NCBI RefSeq assembly: GCF_023746535.1
Contig: NZ_CP098747.1
Location: 812,364 to 876,363 of the forward strand
Source: Sneathiella marina
Lineage (GTDB): Bacteria; Pseudomonadota; Alphaproteobacteria; Sneathiellales; Sneathiellaceae
Reading direction: 5' to 3'
DNA: 64,000 bases
Shown here one piece after another: positions 18,481 through 26,769 of this stretch; position 1 is the first letter of the stretch, and every line of letters begins with the position of its first letter. A program made the position numbers and the translations under genes. The notes beneath the pieces are model-generated. The model was not told where the DNA came from. It worked only from the letters and a program-made list of their open reading frames with translations, and ran no database searches.

Positions 18481-18708
18481 ATGATTAAATTACTAGGCTG
18501 GATCATGCTGGGCATTATTGTCATCGTAGCTGGCTTTTTGTACCGCTATGAAAGTCTGGATCCTTGTGAATGGCTGACCCAGGACCTTGTCGCCTATAGT
18601 GGATTGAAACCTATTTCAGGTCTTGGCGATACAGCCGGACTGGTTCTTGAGCCAACAGAATGTGTCAGGCGTTGGGCTAATCTTCGTATCGAATCCGCGG
18701 AGCAATAA
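18481..18708 (+). CDS. Small membrane-anchored protein of unknown function (75 aa)
   Basis: A 75-residue protein with one N-terminal hydrophobic helix (about 5-21), followed by a Y-R-Y segment and a polar domain. That domain has two cysteines (in D-P-C-E-W-L and T-E-C-V-R-R-W) that could form a disulfide outside the inner membrane. I do not recognise the family. It lies alone between the dehydrogenase terminator and the convergent dddP gene, whose stop is only 6 bp away. The regular D-P-C-E-W-L ... C-V-R-R-W pattern suggests a real, selected gene rather than a chance frame. Confidence 0.6.
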   Translation: MIKLLGWIMLGIIVIVAGFLYRYESLDPCEWLTQDLVAYSGLKPISGLGDTAGLVLEPTECVRRWANLRIESAEQ

Positions 18709-18714
18709 ACTTAT

Positions 18715-20043
18715 CTAGTCGAGTAGGATTTCCTCGAAAGGGTAATTGGTCATATTCTCAAAGCCATTTTCGGTAATGAGAACCTGTTCTTCCAGTTTTA
18801 CACCTTCCTTACCACCTTCAGCGCCTACATAAGCTTCAACGCATAGGACCATACCGTGTTCGCACGTATATTCAAAAGCGCCCTCATCATAGTCTTCAGG
18901 GTAGGCGATATGAGGCCATTCGTCACAAAGCCCAACGCCATGCATTTTGACTGAATATCGAGAAGACACATATTCCGGCGCCAGGAAATGGCCGCCATGA
19001 ACAATTTCCTTAAAGGGGACACCCGGCCCCAACAGTTTCATGTTTTCCTGAATATGTGTAAACGCGTGTGTATACAGCTTCTTCTGCTCATCGGTTGGCG
19101 AGCCGTCCCCCAGAAACCAGGTGCGTGATATATCTGAACACATGCCGAAACACCCAATCATGTCCGTATCAAATGCCAACAGCTCGTTGTTGCCGATAAC
19201 CCGTGGCCCACATTCCTGAAACCAGGGATTGCTACGCGGCCCGGATGCGAGAATACGGGTTTCGATCCATTCTCCGCCACGCCGGATATTTTCAGCTTGC
19301 AGAACCGCCCATACATCATTCTCGGTAAGGCCAGGTCGCGCCATGTTTTGCATTTCGTACATAGACATTTCACACGCATGAACGGCGCATTTTAGCGCCC
19401 TTATTTCTTCATCCTGCTTTACCGCCCGGGTTTTTTCTGTAACTTCTTCGCCCTCAAACACTTGTAGGCCCAATGCTTCGAGTGCGCGGAGTCCGTGAAT
19501 TTGTATTTTGTCGATGGCCAGGCGTCGGTTCCCAGGAGCGTGGGCGTGCATCAATTCATCAATTTCACCCGCAAATATTTTTGCGTAATGCTCGGTTTTA
19601 TCTCCCTTTACAAAATAAAAGAACGACGCACCGCCACGTGTTTCCCTGACCAGTGGGTTATACGCAGTCAGCAGATCCTCGTTTTTGAAATCCCAGATCA
19701 CCATATATCCGTCTGCGGAAACAAAACAGGCGCGAAACGGGTTATGGGCCGCCCATAACTGCATGTTTGTTGTATCGGAGGCAAATCGAACATTGAGTGG
19801 GTCGAAAAGCAAAATTCCACCGTAATCACGATCTCGCAATGCTTTTGCCAGACGCATTAGCCGCTGTTCGCGCATTCTGGGTAGGTTGGGAATTTCCAAA
19901 CCTGCTTCAGCCCATTCATCAAAAGCCAGCTTTGTTGGGCCTATTTCAACCCGATCATTGTCATCAGGCGTACCATCGGGTTTAAGGGGAGTGTCGCCTT
20001 TAGGTCCAATTTTTCGCGTATGAGAATACGTCTGTTGCGGCAT
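18715..20043 (-). CDS. dddP: DMSP lyase DddP (M24-fold)
   Basis: A 442-residue protein with the creatinase/aminopeptidase P (M24) fold, matching the DddP class that cleaves dimethylsulfoniopropionate to dimethyl sulfide plus acrylate. All six metal ligands are present in order: D292, D294 (F-D-T-D), D304 (S-D-I-S-R), H368 (M-H-G-V-G-L-C-D-E-W-P), E403 and E418. D374, in the C-D-E-W-P motif, corresponds to the proposed catalytic base of DddP. The N-terminal T-R-K-I ... D-R-V-E-I-G-P-T region is also DddP-like and absent from ordinary Xaa-Pro peptidases. ATG 20043 is set by GGGAGGAA 6 nt upstream. It is probably the last gene of purD-APH-APH-dddP. Cytoplasmic; no signal peptide. Confidence 0.85.
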   Translation of the reverse strand: MPQQTYSHTRKIGPKGDTPLKPDGTPDDNDRVEIGPTKLAFDEWAEAGLEIPNLPRMREQRLMRLAKALRDRDYGGILLFDPLNVRFASDTTNMQLWAAHNPFRACFVSADGYMVIWDFKNEDLLTAYNPLVRETRGGASFFYFVKGDKTEHYAKIFAGEIDELMHAHAPGNRRLAIDKIQIHGLRALEALGLQVFEGEEVTEKTRAVKQDEEIRALKCAVHACEMSMYEMQNMARPGLTENDVWAVLQAENIRRGGEWIETRILASGPRSNPWFQECGPRVIGNNELLAFDTDMIGCFGMCSDISRTWFLGDGSPTDEQKKLYTHAFTHIQENMKLLGPGVPFKEIVHGGHFLAPEYVSSRYSVKMHGVGLCDEWPHIAYPEDYDEGAFEYTCEHGMVLCVEAYVGAEGGKEGVKLEEQVLITENGFENMTNYPFEEILLD

Positions 20044-20146
20044 CGTCAATTCCTCCCGAGAAGTTGTGTCGATAACACCTCAAATTCCGGTAACATAATT
20101 GACGATAATCGCTAAATTTTACCTTGTTGGTCTTAAAGGCGACCAG

Positions 20147-21196
20147 TTATTGCCCGCTTTCGACCTGTTGCCAGCCGAGAGTTGCCAGCATATTTGCGAA
20201 AGTGGCATATTCATTGCCGACTTTCGAACTGGAATTCCCGTCAAGACCCCGTTTATAGACACCCTGGACAATTGCAGCTAAGCGAAAGAATGAAAAGGCT
20301 ACGTAAAATTCCCAGTTGTCGATACCCTCTCGTCCGGTCCGTCTGCAGTAAGCATCCACATAGGCTTTTTCTGTCGGAATGCCCGTGGCGGCAAATTCCA
20401 TGTTGACCAGTCCTCCACTTTTAGGATGGATGAAATGATAGGGGGCACAATTATACGCAAGGTCTGACAACGGGTGACCGAGTGTTGATAATTCCCAATC
20501 CAATATGGCCAATACCTCTGGTTTGGTTGGGTGCAGGATCATATTCTCCAACCGATAATCGCCGTGCACGACCGATGTTTCGTCGCTGGCAGGCAAATTC
20601 GCCGGCAACCAGTTGATAAGATTTTCCATCATCTCGAGATGATCTGTCTCGGAAGCACGATACTGTTTGCTCCAACGGCCGATCTGGCGTTCGAAATAGC
20701 TTCCTTTCTTGCCAAAGTCCGAAAGGCCTGCCGCATCAACGTCAACGGAATGCAATTGAGCCAGTGCGTCATTCATTGCATCATAGGTGGCCGCCCGTTC
20801 AGAGGGCGCCATGCCAGGTATCTCTGGAGAGCGAATTACCCGTCCTTCAATCTTCTCCATCACATAGAAGGCTGTACCAATTACTTCAGGGTCTTCACAT
20901 AAACAAAAAGTCCGGGGTACAGGAACATCAGTATTTTGCAATGCCGAGATGACTTTGTACTCACGATCCACAGCATGCGCCGATGGCAGCAAAACGCCGG
21001 GCGGTTTTTTGCGCATGACATAATCCTGATTTGGCGTTTGCAACAAGAAGGTTGGATTTGACTGACCGCCTTGAAACTGACTGATGGAAAGCGGACCTGA
21101 AAAACCGTCAACATTTTCTGTCAGATAATCGAATAAGGCGCCTTCGTTAAATTGATGCATCTCCCGAACGGGGATGATTTCCGTGCCATCGCTCAT
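20147..21196 (-). CDS. APH-fold phosphotransferase, probable hydroxyacyl-CoA kinase (copy 1)
   Basis: A 349-residue aminoglycoside-phosphotransferase-fold kinase. The catalytic loop is H211-G-D213-Y-R-L-E-N218 and the metal-binding motif is D233-W-E. The N-terminal lobe has F-x-G-G-Q-S-N-P-T-F (about 41-50) and the R-K-K-P-P-G segment typical of the acyl-CoA-linked APH group (ACAD10/11 kinase domain, LvaA). It is a paralogue of the adjacent upstream gene (46 bp apart), with the same motifs throughout. Antibiotic resistance is unlikely given the catabolic neighbourhood. The exact hydroxyacyl substrate is inferred only. dddP follows after 103 bp. Confidence 0.85.
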   Translation of the reverse strand: MSDGTEIIPVREMHQFNEGALFDYLTENVDGFSGPLSISQFQGGQSNPTFLLQTPNQDYVMRKKPPGVLLPSAHAVDREYKVISALQNTDVPVPRTFCLCEDPEVIGTAFYVMEKIEGRVIRSPEIPGMAPSERAATYDAMNDALAQLHSVDVDAAGLSDFGKKGSYFERQIGRWSKQYRASETDHLEMMENLINWLPANLPASDETSVVHGDYRLENMILHPTKPEVLAILDWELSTLGHPLSDLAYNCAPYHFIHPKSGGLVNMEFAATGIPTEKAYVDAYCRRTGREGIDNWEFYVAFSFFRLAAIVQGVYKRGLDGNSSSKVGNEYATFANMLATLGWQQVESGQ

Positions 21197-21242
21197 AACT
21201 TATCCTGTTTTTTCTTATTATTGGTATTTTAAAGTGAAGCGA

Positions 21243-22313
21243 TCAAGCGTCCTTCATCATTTTTTCAACTTGTTCCCAGCCCCGTTCGGCAAGAGGCCTG
21301 ACCCGCACTGCGACGTCGGCGGCACTTTTGTTGGAAGCTGTACCGTCTTTAACACGTCCAACAATTCCCTGAAGAATTGCGGCGAGCCGGAACATGTTAT
21401 AGGCCGCATAAAAATCCCAATTTTCAATATTGTCCCGGCCGGTTCGTTGGCAGTAAGCCTCTACATATTGTTCCTCTGTCGGAATACCCAAGGCCGGTAA
21501 GTCGAGACCCTTCAGGCCGCGAAACAATTCCGGTTCCAGGCGCCATGTCATGCAGTGATAAGAAAAATCCGCCAAGGGATGGCCCAAAGTTGCAAGCTCC
21601 CAATCCAGAATTGCAATGACTTTATGAGTTTCCTTGTCCAGAACCGTATTATCAAGACGGTAATCGCCATGCACAATAGCAGTTTCCTCACCGGGAGGAA
21701 TATTCATTGGTAGCCAATCCATCAATTTATCCATGGCGTCGATCGTTTCGGTTTCCGATGCCCGGTATTGCTTGGTCCAGCGGCTGATCTGCCGCGCTAG
21801 ATATTCTGTAGGTTTGCCGAAGGTTTCAAGGCCAACAGATTTATAGTCAACCCTGTGCAATGCCGCCATGCTGGCGTTCATGCTGTCAAATACTGCAACC
21901 CGATTGGCTTTCGAGTAGCCGGGGAGAGCTGGATCCCATTCGATATCTCCGTCCATGAATTCCATGACATAAAACATCGTTCCTATGATGGACTCGTCTT
22001 CACACAAACAATAGGTTTTAGGCACCGGCGCAGCGGTATCGCTTAATGCCGTAATCACTCTGTATTCACGGTCCACTGCATGGGCGGAGGGAAGCAGTTT
22101 TCCCGGTGGTTTTCGCCGAAGGACGTATTTTTTCGACGGTGTTGTCAGCATATAGCTGGGATTGGATTGACCACCCTTGAATTGTGCAACCTCCAGCGGG
22201 CCGCGGAACCCGGCAATATTATTCTTTAAATATGCTTCCAGCACATCGACTTCAAATTTATGTCGTTCGCGGACTTCCATTGTGCCAGAAAACTGGCCTT
22301 CTTGTTCGGACAT
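21243..22313 (-). CDS. APH-fold phosphotransferase, probable hydroxyacyl-CoA kinase (copy 2)
   Basis: A 356-residue kinase closely related to the next gene downstream. It has F-K-G-G-Q-S-N-P-S-Y in the N-lobe, R-R-K-P-P-G-K-L-L-P-S-A-H near 66-78, catalytic H215-G-D217-Y-R-L-D-N222 and D237-W-E. The N-terminal tail is longer and the central acidic segment (M-D-G-D-I-E-W-D) differs, so the two copies probably differ in substrate range. It starts 18 bp after purD on the same strand, so it may be read from the purD promoter. Family precedent: kinase partners of ACAD10/11-type dehydrogenases. Confidence 0.85.
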   Translation of the reverse strand: MSEQEGQFSGTMEVRERHKFEVDVLEAYLKNNIAGFRGPLEVAQFKGGQSNPSYMLTTPSKKYVLRRKPPGKLLPSAHAVDREYRVITALSDTAAPVPKTYCLCEDESIIGTMFYVMEFMDGDIEWDPALPGYSKANRVAVFDSMNASMAALHRVDYKSVGLETFGKPTEYLARQISRWTKQYRASETETIDAMDKLMDWLPMNIPPGEETAIVHGDYRLDNTVLDKETHKVIAILDWELATLGHPLADFSYHCMTWRLEPELFRGLKGLDLPALGIPTEEQYVEAYCQRTGRDNIENWDFYAAYNMFRLAAILQGIVGRVKDGTASNKSAADVAVRVRPLAERGWEQVEKMMKDA

Positions 22314-22331
22314 TTATGCCTCTTCTTTTGG

Positions 22332-23615
22332 TTATTGGTCCCGATTTTCTCGGTCTACAGCTCGCCAACCTATATCGGATCGGCAGAAACCTTGGGGCCA
22401 ATCAATTGATGTAACACCACTATACGCCTTTTCTTGTGCTTGTTTAATGGTTTTTCCCGTTGCTGTGATACCAAGCACACGCCCGCCGACGGCAAGTATC
22501 TTTTCAGCCTGTTTTTTCGTGCCTGCATGAAAGACTGTCACATCTTCAATACCGTTGGCCTCGGCCAATCCATTGATGACAGTATTTTTCTCGTAAGCTT
22601 CAGGATATCCCTCTGCTGCCATAACTACTGTAAGGGCTGCATCCTGCTTCCAGCTCAATCTAACATCTGGCAACTCTCCTGTTGCCGTTGCCATTAGCGC
22701 AGGGAGCAAATCACTGTCCAGCCGGGCACAAAGTACCTGGCATTCCGGGTCGCCAAATCGCACGTTGTACTCGATTAACCGAGGCCCGGTTTCCGTGATC
22801 ATAAGACCGGCATAGAGAACTCCCTTAAAGGGTGTATTTCGCAATTTCATTGCGTCAACCGTTGGCTTGATAATCTGGTCAATTGTTGCCTTTATCATTT
22901 CTTCCGTCATCACCGGAGCTGGCGAATAGGCGCCCATGCCACCAGTGTTGGGACCCGTATCGCCATCACCAACCGGTTTGTGGTCCTGCGCGGTGGCGAG
23001 AGGTAAAATATTTTCACCATCTGTTAGAACAAAAAAGCTGGCTTCTTCGCCGACCATAAATTCTTCGATAACAATTTCCGCTCCCGCGCCGCCGAAAAGC
23101 CCGTCAAAAATATCATCGATGGTAGCTGTTGCGACTTCCAGGGTCTGGGCAATAATCACGCCTTTACCAGCCGCCAATCCGTCAGCTTTTATAACAACGG
23201 GAAGGGGGCTGTCTGCAACATACTCCTTGGCGGCAGTGGCTTCGGTGAACCTGGCATAAGTTGCCGTTGGTATATCAAAATCTCGGCAGAGATCTTTCAT
23301 GAAGCCTTTGGATCCTTCCAAAGCGGCAGCCGCTGACGTCGGGCCGAACGACTTGATCCCGGCGTCGCTTAGCGCATCCACCAAACCAAGCACCAATGGT
23401 AGTTCTGGCCCAACAACAACGAAACCTATATCGTTGTCTTGACAGAAATTCAGTATCGCCGGGATATCGTCGACCGCCATCGGCACACATGTAGCGACCC
23501 CTTCGATTCCGCCATTTCCGGGCGCACAATAAAGTGTATCAATTAAGGGGGATTTGCTGAGAGACCAGCAAAGTGCGTGTTCACGGCCTCCTGAGCCGAT
23601 AACCAGTATATTCAT
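22332..23615 (-). CDS. purD: Phosphoribosylamine-glycine ligase
   Basis: An enzyme of about 427 residues for step 2 of purine synthesis, joining phosphoribosylamine and glycine with ATP in the cytoplasm. The N-terminal motif I-G-S-G-G-R-E-H-A-L, the ATP-grasp segment with K-A-D-G-L-A-A-G-K-G-V, and R-F-G-D-P-E-C-Q are all intact. The ATG at 23615 gives the normal N-terminus. An ATG four codons upstream (23627) is the alternative, and neither has a strong ribosome site. Divergent from xseA with a short shared promoter region (about 85 bp). Downstream kinase genes are spaced as in an operon. Confidence 0.95.
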   Translation of the reverse strand: MNILVIGSGGREHALCWSLSKSPLIDTLYCAPGNGGIEGVATCVPMAVDDIPAILNFCQDNDIGFVVVGPELPLVLGLVDALSDAGIKSFGPTSAAAALEGSKGFMKDLCRDFDIPTATYARFTEATAAKEYVADSPLPVVIKADGLAAGKGVIIAQTLEVATATIDDIFDGLFGGAGAEIVIEEFMVGEEASFFVLTDGENILPLATAQDHKPVGDGDTGPNTGGMGAYSPAPVMTEEMIKATIDQIIKPTVDAMKLRNTPFKGVLYAGLMITETGPRLIEYNVRFGDPECQVLCARLDSDLLPALMATATGELPDVRLSWKQDAALTVVMAAEGYPEAYEKNTVINGLAEANGIEDVTVFHAGTKKQAEKILAVGGRVLGITATGKTIKQAQEKAYSGVTSIDWPQGFCRSDIGWRAVDRENRDQ

Positions 23616-23712
23616 TTCATTCCGCATAAATTAGTATTTCACCGCACCCAATGGACGGTGTAGAGTTTGTAGCATAGCGCGCCGCGCAGCAAAATAACCT
23701 TATGGGCGAATA

Positions 23713-25134
23713 GTGTCAGAAAATTATCAAAGCGATAGCTCCAATATCCACGAGTATACGGTTTCCGAATTAAGCGGATCTCTTAAGCGCACTGTTGAAG
23801 ACGCCTTCGGGCATGTCCGTGTTCGGGCTGAAATTTCCGGCTTGAAGCGCGCGGCTTCCGGCCATGTCTATCTTGCGCTCAAAGATGACAAGGCCGTTCT
23901 TGACGGAATAATGTGGCGCGGTACGGCGCAAAAACTGACTTTTCGACCGGAAGACGGCCTTGAGGTTGTTTGCACGGGCAAGCTTACAACTTATCCCGGG
24001 CGCTCCAAATATCAAATTGTAATTGAGCGTATGGAGCCCGCCGGAGTTGGTGCTTTGATGGCTCTATTGGAAGAGCGGAAAAAGAAGCTTGGCGCAGAAG
24101 GGTTGTTTGATCCGGAGCGCAAACAATCTTTACCTTATATTCCAAAAATTATCGGTGTGGTGACATCGCCAACAGGGGCGGTAATCCGAGATATTTTGCA
24201 TCGACTGCGAGATCGCTTTCCGACCCATGTCCTGCTTTGGCCGGTTCTTGTACAAGGAGAGACCGCCGCAGAGCAAATTGCCGCGGCAATTCGCGGCTTT
24301 AATGCTCTTGAATGGGAGCAGGATATTCCGCGGCCTGATCTTATTATTGTGGCACGTGGTGGTGGCAGCCTTGAAGATCTTTGGGCCTTTAATGAAGAAG
24401 AAGTGGTCCGTGCAGCAGCGGAAAGTAAAATTCCCCTAATTTCAGCGGTGGGGCACGAGACGGATACCACTCTTATCGATTACGTGTCGGATCGTCGGGC
24501 GCCAACGCCAACTGCGGCGGCAGAGATGGCAGTTCCGGTACGCTCAGATCTGCTCGCTTACGTTGATGACCTGGAACGCCGGACGAAGCAAAGCTTTAAC
24601 CGATCAATTTCACAAAAGCGGGAGCAGCTTGCAGGGCTGGCGCGGGGATTGCGCGACCCCAATTCTTACATCGCCGATAAATCACAGCATCTGGATCACT
24701 TGGATAACCGGTTGCGTCAATCCATGTCGAACGGTCTAGCTGTCAAAACCCAGAAATTCGGAGCGGCCGAGGCACGATTGCGGCCCCAAATTCTGGAACG
24801 AAGTATTCAAGGGCGTACCGATCTGCTCGCAAATTTTGATGGGCGCATGAGTCGGGCCATCATGGTTAGGCAGGAGCGGGCGCAGGATAACGTCGCAGCC
24901 GTTAGCCGGTTGCTGGAAAGCCTCTCATTCCGGCGGGTCCTGAAAAGAGGATACAGTATTGTGTGGGATGAGGAAGGCAAGCCGCTGTCATCGGTTAAAT
25001 CCGCAGAGGCTGGCCGGGTTGTTACCGTCGAATTCGAAGATGGAAAAGCTGACGCCATATTTGGTAATCGGGGGACGGCTATTAAAAAGCCAAAAGCCGG
25101 TAGCTCTCAATCAAAACAAGGGCAGCTTTTATGA
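23713..25134 (+). CDS. xseA: Exodeoxyribonuclease VII large subunit
   Basis: A 473-residue nuclease subunit. It has an N-terminal OB-fold (about 12-110; S-G-H-V-Y-L-A-L-K-D), the central active-site region with V-V-T-S-P-T-G-A-V-I-R-D and A-R-G-G-G-S-L-E-D-L-W-A-F, and an H-E-T-D-x-T-L-I-D-Y motif. A long helical C-terminal part follows. It degrades single-stranded DNA in complex with XseB, whose gene is not in this window. The GTG start at 23713 fits the domain start. The stop overlaps the next ATG (ATGA), so the M23-like gene is translationally coupled. Confidence 0.95.
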   Translation: MSENYQSDSSNIHEYTVSELSGSLKRTVEDAFGHVRVRAEISGLKRAASGHVYLALKDDKAVLDGIMWRGTAQKLTFRPEDGLEVVCTGKLTTYPGRSKYQIVIERMEPAGVGALMALLEERKKKLGAEGLFDPERKQSLPYIPKIIGVVTSPTGAVIRDILHRLRDRFPTHVLLWPVLVQGETAAEQIAAAIRGFNALEWEQDIPRPDLIIVARGGGSLEDLWAFNEEEVVRAAAESKIPLISAVGHETDTTLIDYVSDRRAPTPTAAAEMAVPVRSDLLAYVDDLERRTKQSFNRSISQKREQLAGLARGLRDPNSYIADKSQHLDHLDNRLRQSMSNGLAVKTQKFGAAEARLRPQILERSIQGRTDLLANFDGRMSRAIMVRQERAQDNVAAVSRLLESLSFRRVLKRGYSIVWDEEGKPLSSVKSAEAGRVVTVEFEDGKADAIFGNRGTAIKKPKAGSSQSKQGQLL

Positions 25135-25946
25135 TCCGGTTCGGCTTACTGATCGGTATTTTGATATTTCCGGCCCTTGCCTGGTCGTCACCGATGGAGC
25201 TGGAGGGTAATTTTAAACAAGGCGGATTGATTTTTGGGAAAACAGACCCGAAAGCTAACGTCATATTTGAAGGAAAGCCTGTTCGAGTAGCTAAATCTGG
25301 ACGCTTTGTCTTCGGCTTTGGCCGGGATTTTAAGGATACAGCGACACTGATCGTAGAACTTCCGACGGGCGAGATGGAGCGACGCGTTCTGAGAATTGAA
25401 AAACGCAATTATCCAACGGAACGACTCACAGGGTTGCCGCCGTCCAAAGTAACCCCGAGTGAGAAGTTTCTAAAGCGTATCCGAAAGGAAAATGGAGAAA
25501 TTGCTCGATTGCGAGCCATTGACACGGAAGAGGAATGGTACCTATCCGGCTGGCAATGGCCGGCGGTGGGGCGGGTAAGCGGTGTCTATGGCAGTCAACG
25601 AATTTTAAACGATATTCCGAAACGCCCACATTTTGGTCTGGATGTAGCAGCTCCTGTCGGAACGCCAATCCTGGCCTCCACCGATGGCATGGTAGCAATG
25701 GTCGAGGAAGACCTTTTCTATACGGGCGGGACAGTCATGATAGATCACGGTCATGGCCTGGTTTCCGTTTATTCCCATTTAAGTAAGCTGGATGTCGCTC
25801 CAGGAGAGTTTGTGACGCAAGGAACCAAGATCGGAGAGATGGGGAAAACCGGCCGTGCGACAGGCCCCCATCTGGACTGGCGCCTCAACTGGTTTAAGGA
25901 GCGATTGGATCCCGAACTTCTTTTGGGCCCGATGCCCAAAAACTAA
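25131..25946 (+). CDS. Exported M23 (LytM-fold) protein with altered metal site
   Basis: A 271-residue exported protein with a short signal peptide (about 4-19). The N-terminal half is beta-rich. The C-terminal LytM/peptidase M23 domain (about 145-260) contains H-F-G-L-D-V near 166-171, S-V-Y-S-H-L-S and G-P-H-L-D-W-R. Classical M23 enzymes have H-x-H at the last motif. Here the second histidine is Asp (H-L-D), so the zinc site is changed and the protein may be an activator, like EnvC/NlpD, rather than an endopeptidase. A similar H-L-D-W-R motif is, from memory, common in related bacterial proteins. Overlaps xseA by 4 bp. Confidence 0.8.
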   Translation: MIRFGLLIGILIFPALAWSSPMELEGNFKQGGLIFGKTDPKANVIFEGKPVRVAKSGRFVFGFGRDFKDTATLIVELPTGEMERRVLRIEKRNYPTERLTGLPPSKVTPSEKFLKRIRKENGEIARLRAIDTEEEWYLSGWQWPAVGRVSGVYGSQRILNDIPKRPHFGLDVAAPVGTPILASTDGMVAMVEEDLFYTGGTVMIDHGHGLVSVYSHLSKLDVAPGEFVTQGTKIGEMGKTGRATGPHLDWRLNWFKERLDPELLLGPMPKN

Positions 25947-25998
25947 AGGGCGGACCGAAGCCCGTCCCTGTAAGGTTTACCTGACTGGAGTAAAGCCG

Positions 25999-26619
25999 TT
26001 AGACTTTCGTCCGGCGGCGGCGTGCCATATATCCTATGCCGAGCAGTGCCGCACCAAAGAGCGATAAAGCAGTTGGAAGAGGAATAGCAGTAACAGCGGC
26101 CACTTCGATTTTCTTGATTGTAAAATTGTCATCATAGCCATCGGCGCCGATGCCAAATAAGGTCCCTATCCAAAGGTCAGAGAAAGCGAATTTTCCACCG
26201 TTGGGAATGTCGATGTCGTCCTCCTGTTCGGTCAATCCGCTGCCATCATCGAAATAAAAGTCGAAGTCGTCATTGCTGTCAACTTTTCCGAACGTGATAC
26301 TGACAAGCTGCACGGCGGTATCAAAAAGAAACTGCATAGTCTCGTTTGCGTTCTTACCATCGATTTCCCGGTTTTTACTATTGCCCGAAGAATACATTCC
26401 TAATCCATTACCATTGGATTGATACAGCCAATCATAGTAATTCGTGGTAACACCGCTGCCATCCTGTCGCCCGGTATAGACGGAAAGACCGATGCCATCT
26501 TCGCTGAAACCAAAGCTATTCGACCATCCGCCCTTGTCGCGTAAATCAAAAACGGTCGACGCCTCAACTGGAGAGGCAAAGAGTAATAGAGCGGCTAACG
26601 CCGCGGAAATTAATTTCAT
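25999..26619 (-). CDS. Exported protein with VPLPA/PEP-CTERM-like sorting tail (1)
   Basis: A 206-residue protein with a signal peptide (K-L-I-S-A-A-L-A-A-L-L-L-F-A, cut near P-V-E-A) and a C-terminal tripartite tail. The tail has the short motif I-P-L-P-T, a hydrophobic helix (L-F-G-A-A-L-L-G-I-G) and a terminal R-R-R-R cluster. This is the layout of PEP-CTERM/VPLPA-CTERM proteins, which are recognised and cut by an exosortase and then exported to the surface or matrix. The middle region is Asp/Gly/Ser-rich and acidic, with no known domain. ATG 26619 is chosen because AAAGGG lies 8 nt before it and it gives the signal peptide. No exosortase is in the window. Confidence 0.75.
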   Translation of the reverse strand: MKLISAALAALLLFASPVEASTVFDLRDKGGWSNSFGFSEDGIGLSVYTGRQDGSGVTTNYYDWLYQSNGNGLGMYSSGNSKNREIDGKNANETMQFLFDTAVQLVSITFGKVDSNDDFDFYFDDGSGLTEQEDDIDIPNGGKFAFSDLWIGTLFGIGADGYDDNFTIKKIEVAAVTAIPLPTALSLFGAALLGIGYMARRRRTKV

Positions 26620-26705
26620 GGTTCTGCCCTTTGAAAACACTTTCTTTGAGGAATAGGGCAAGAACGCAAATATTTTGTTAATTTATTTAGATAAATGTAC
26701 CAAAC

Positions 26706-26741
26706 GCAAAAGAAAAACGGCGGCCCAGAGGACCGCCGTTT
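26706..26741 (-). terminator. Terminator after the second VPLPA-type gene
   Basis: Read on the minus strand, a 9-bp stem (AAACGGCGG / CCGCCGTTT, 26715-26723 with 26733-26741) is followed by TTTTTCTTTT. It lies directly downstream of the gene ending at 26770 and upstream of the gene starting at 26619, so the two tail-bearing proteins are transcribed separately. Confidence 0.8.
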
Positions 26742-26769
26742 CCGTTTCTATCCGTAGATAGCGTTTAAA

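Noticed and set aside
18715-20043. Ordinary Xaa-Pro aminopeptidase or creatinase
   Set aside because: The fold is the same, but the M-H-G-V-G-L-C-D-E-W-P block and the N-terminal region match DddP rather than the peptidases.
20147-22313. Aminoglycoside resistance kinases
   Set aside because: The fold is shared, but the R-K-K-P-P-G signature and the acyl-CoA dehydrogenase context fit the hydroxyacyl-CoA kinase group.
25947-25998. Terminator between the M23-like gene and the first VPLPA-type gene
   Set aside because: Only a 4-bp GGAC/GTCC stem with mismatched flanks and no T-run could be found.
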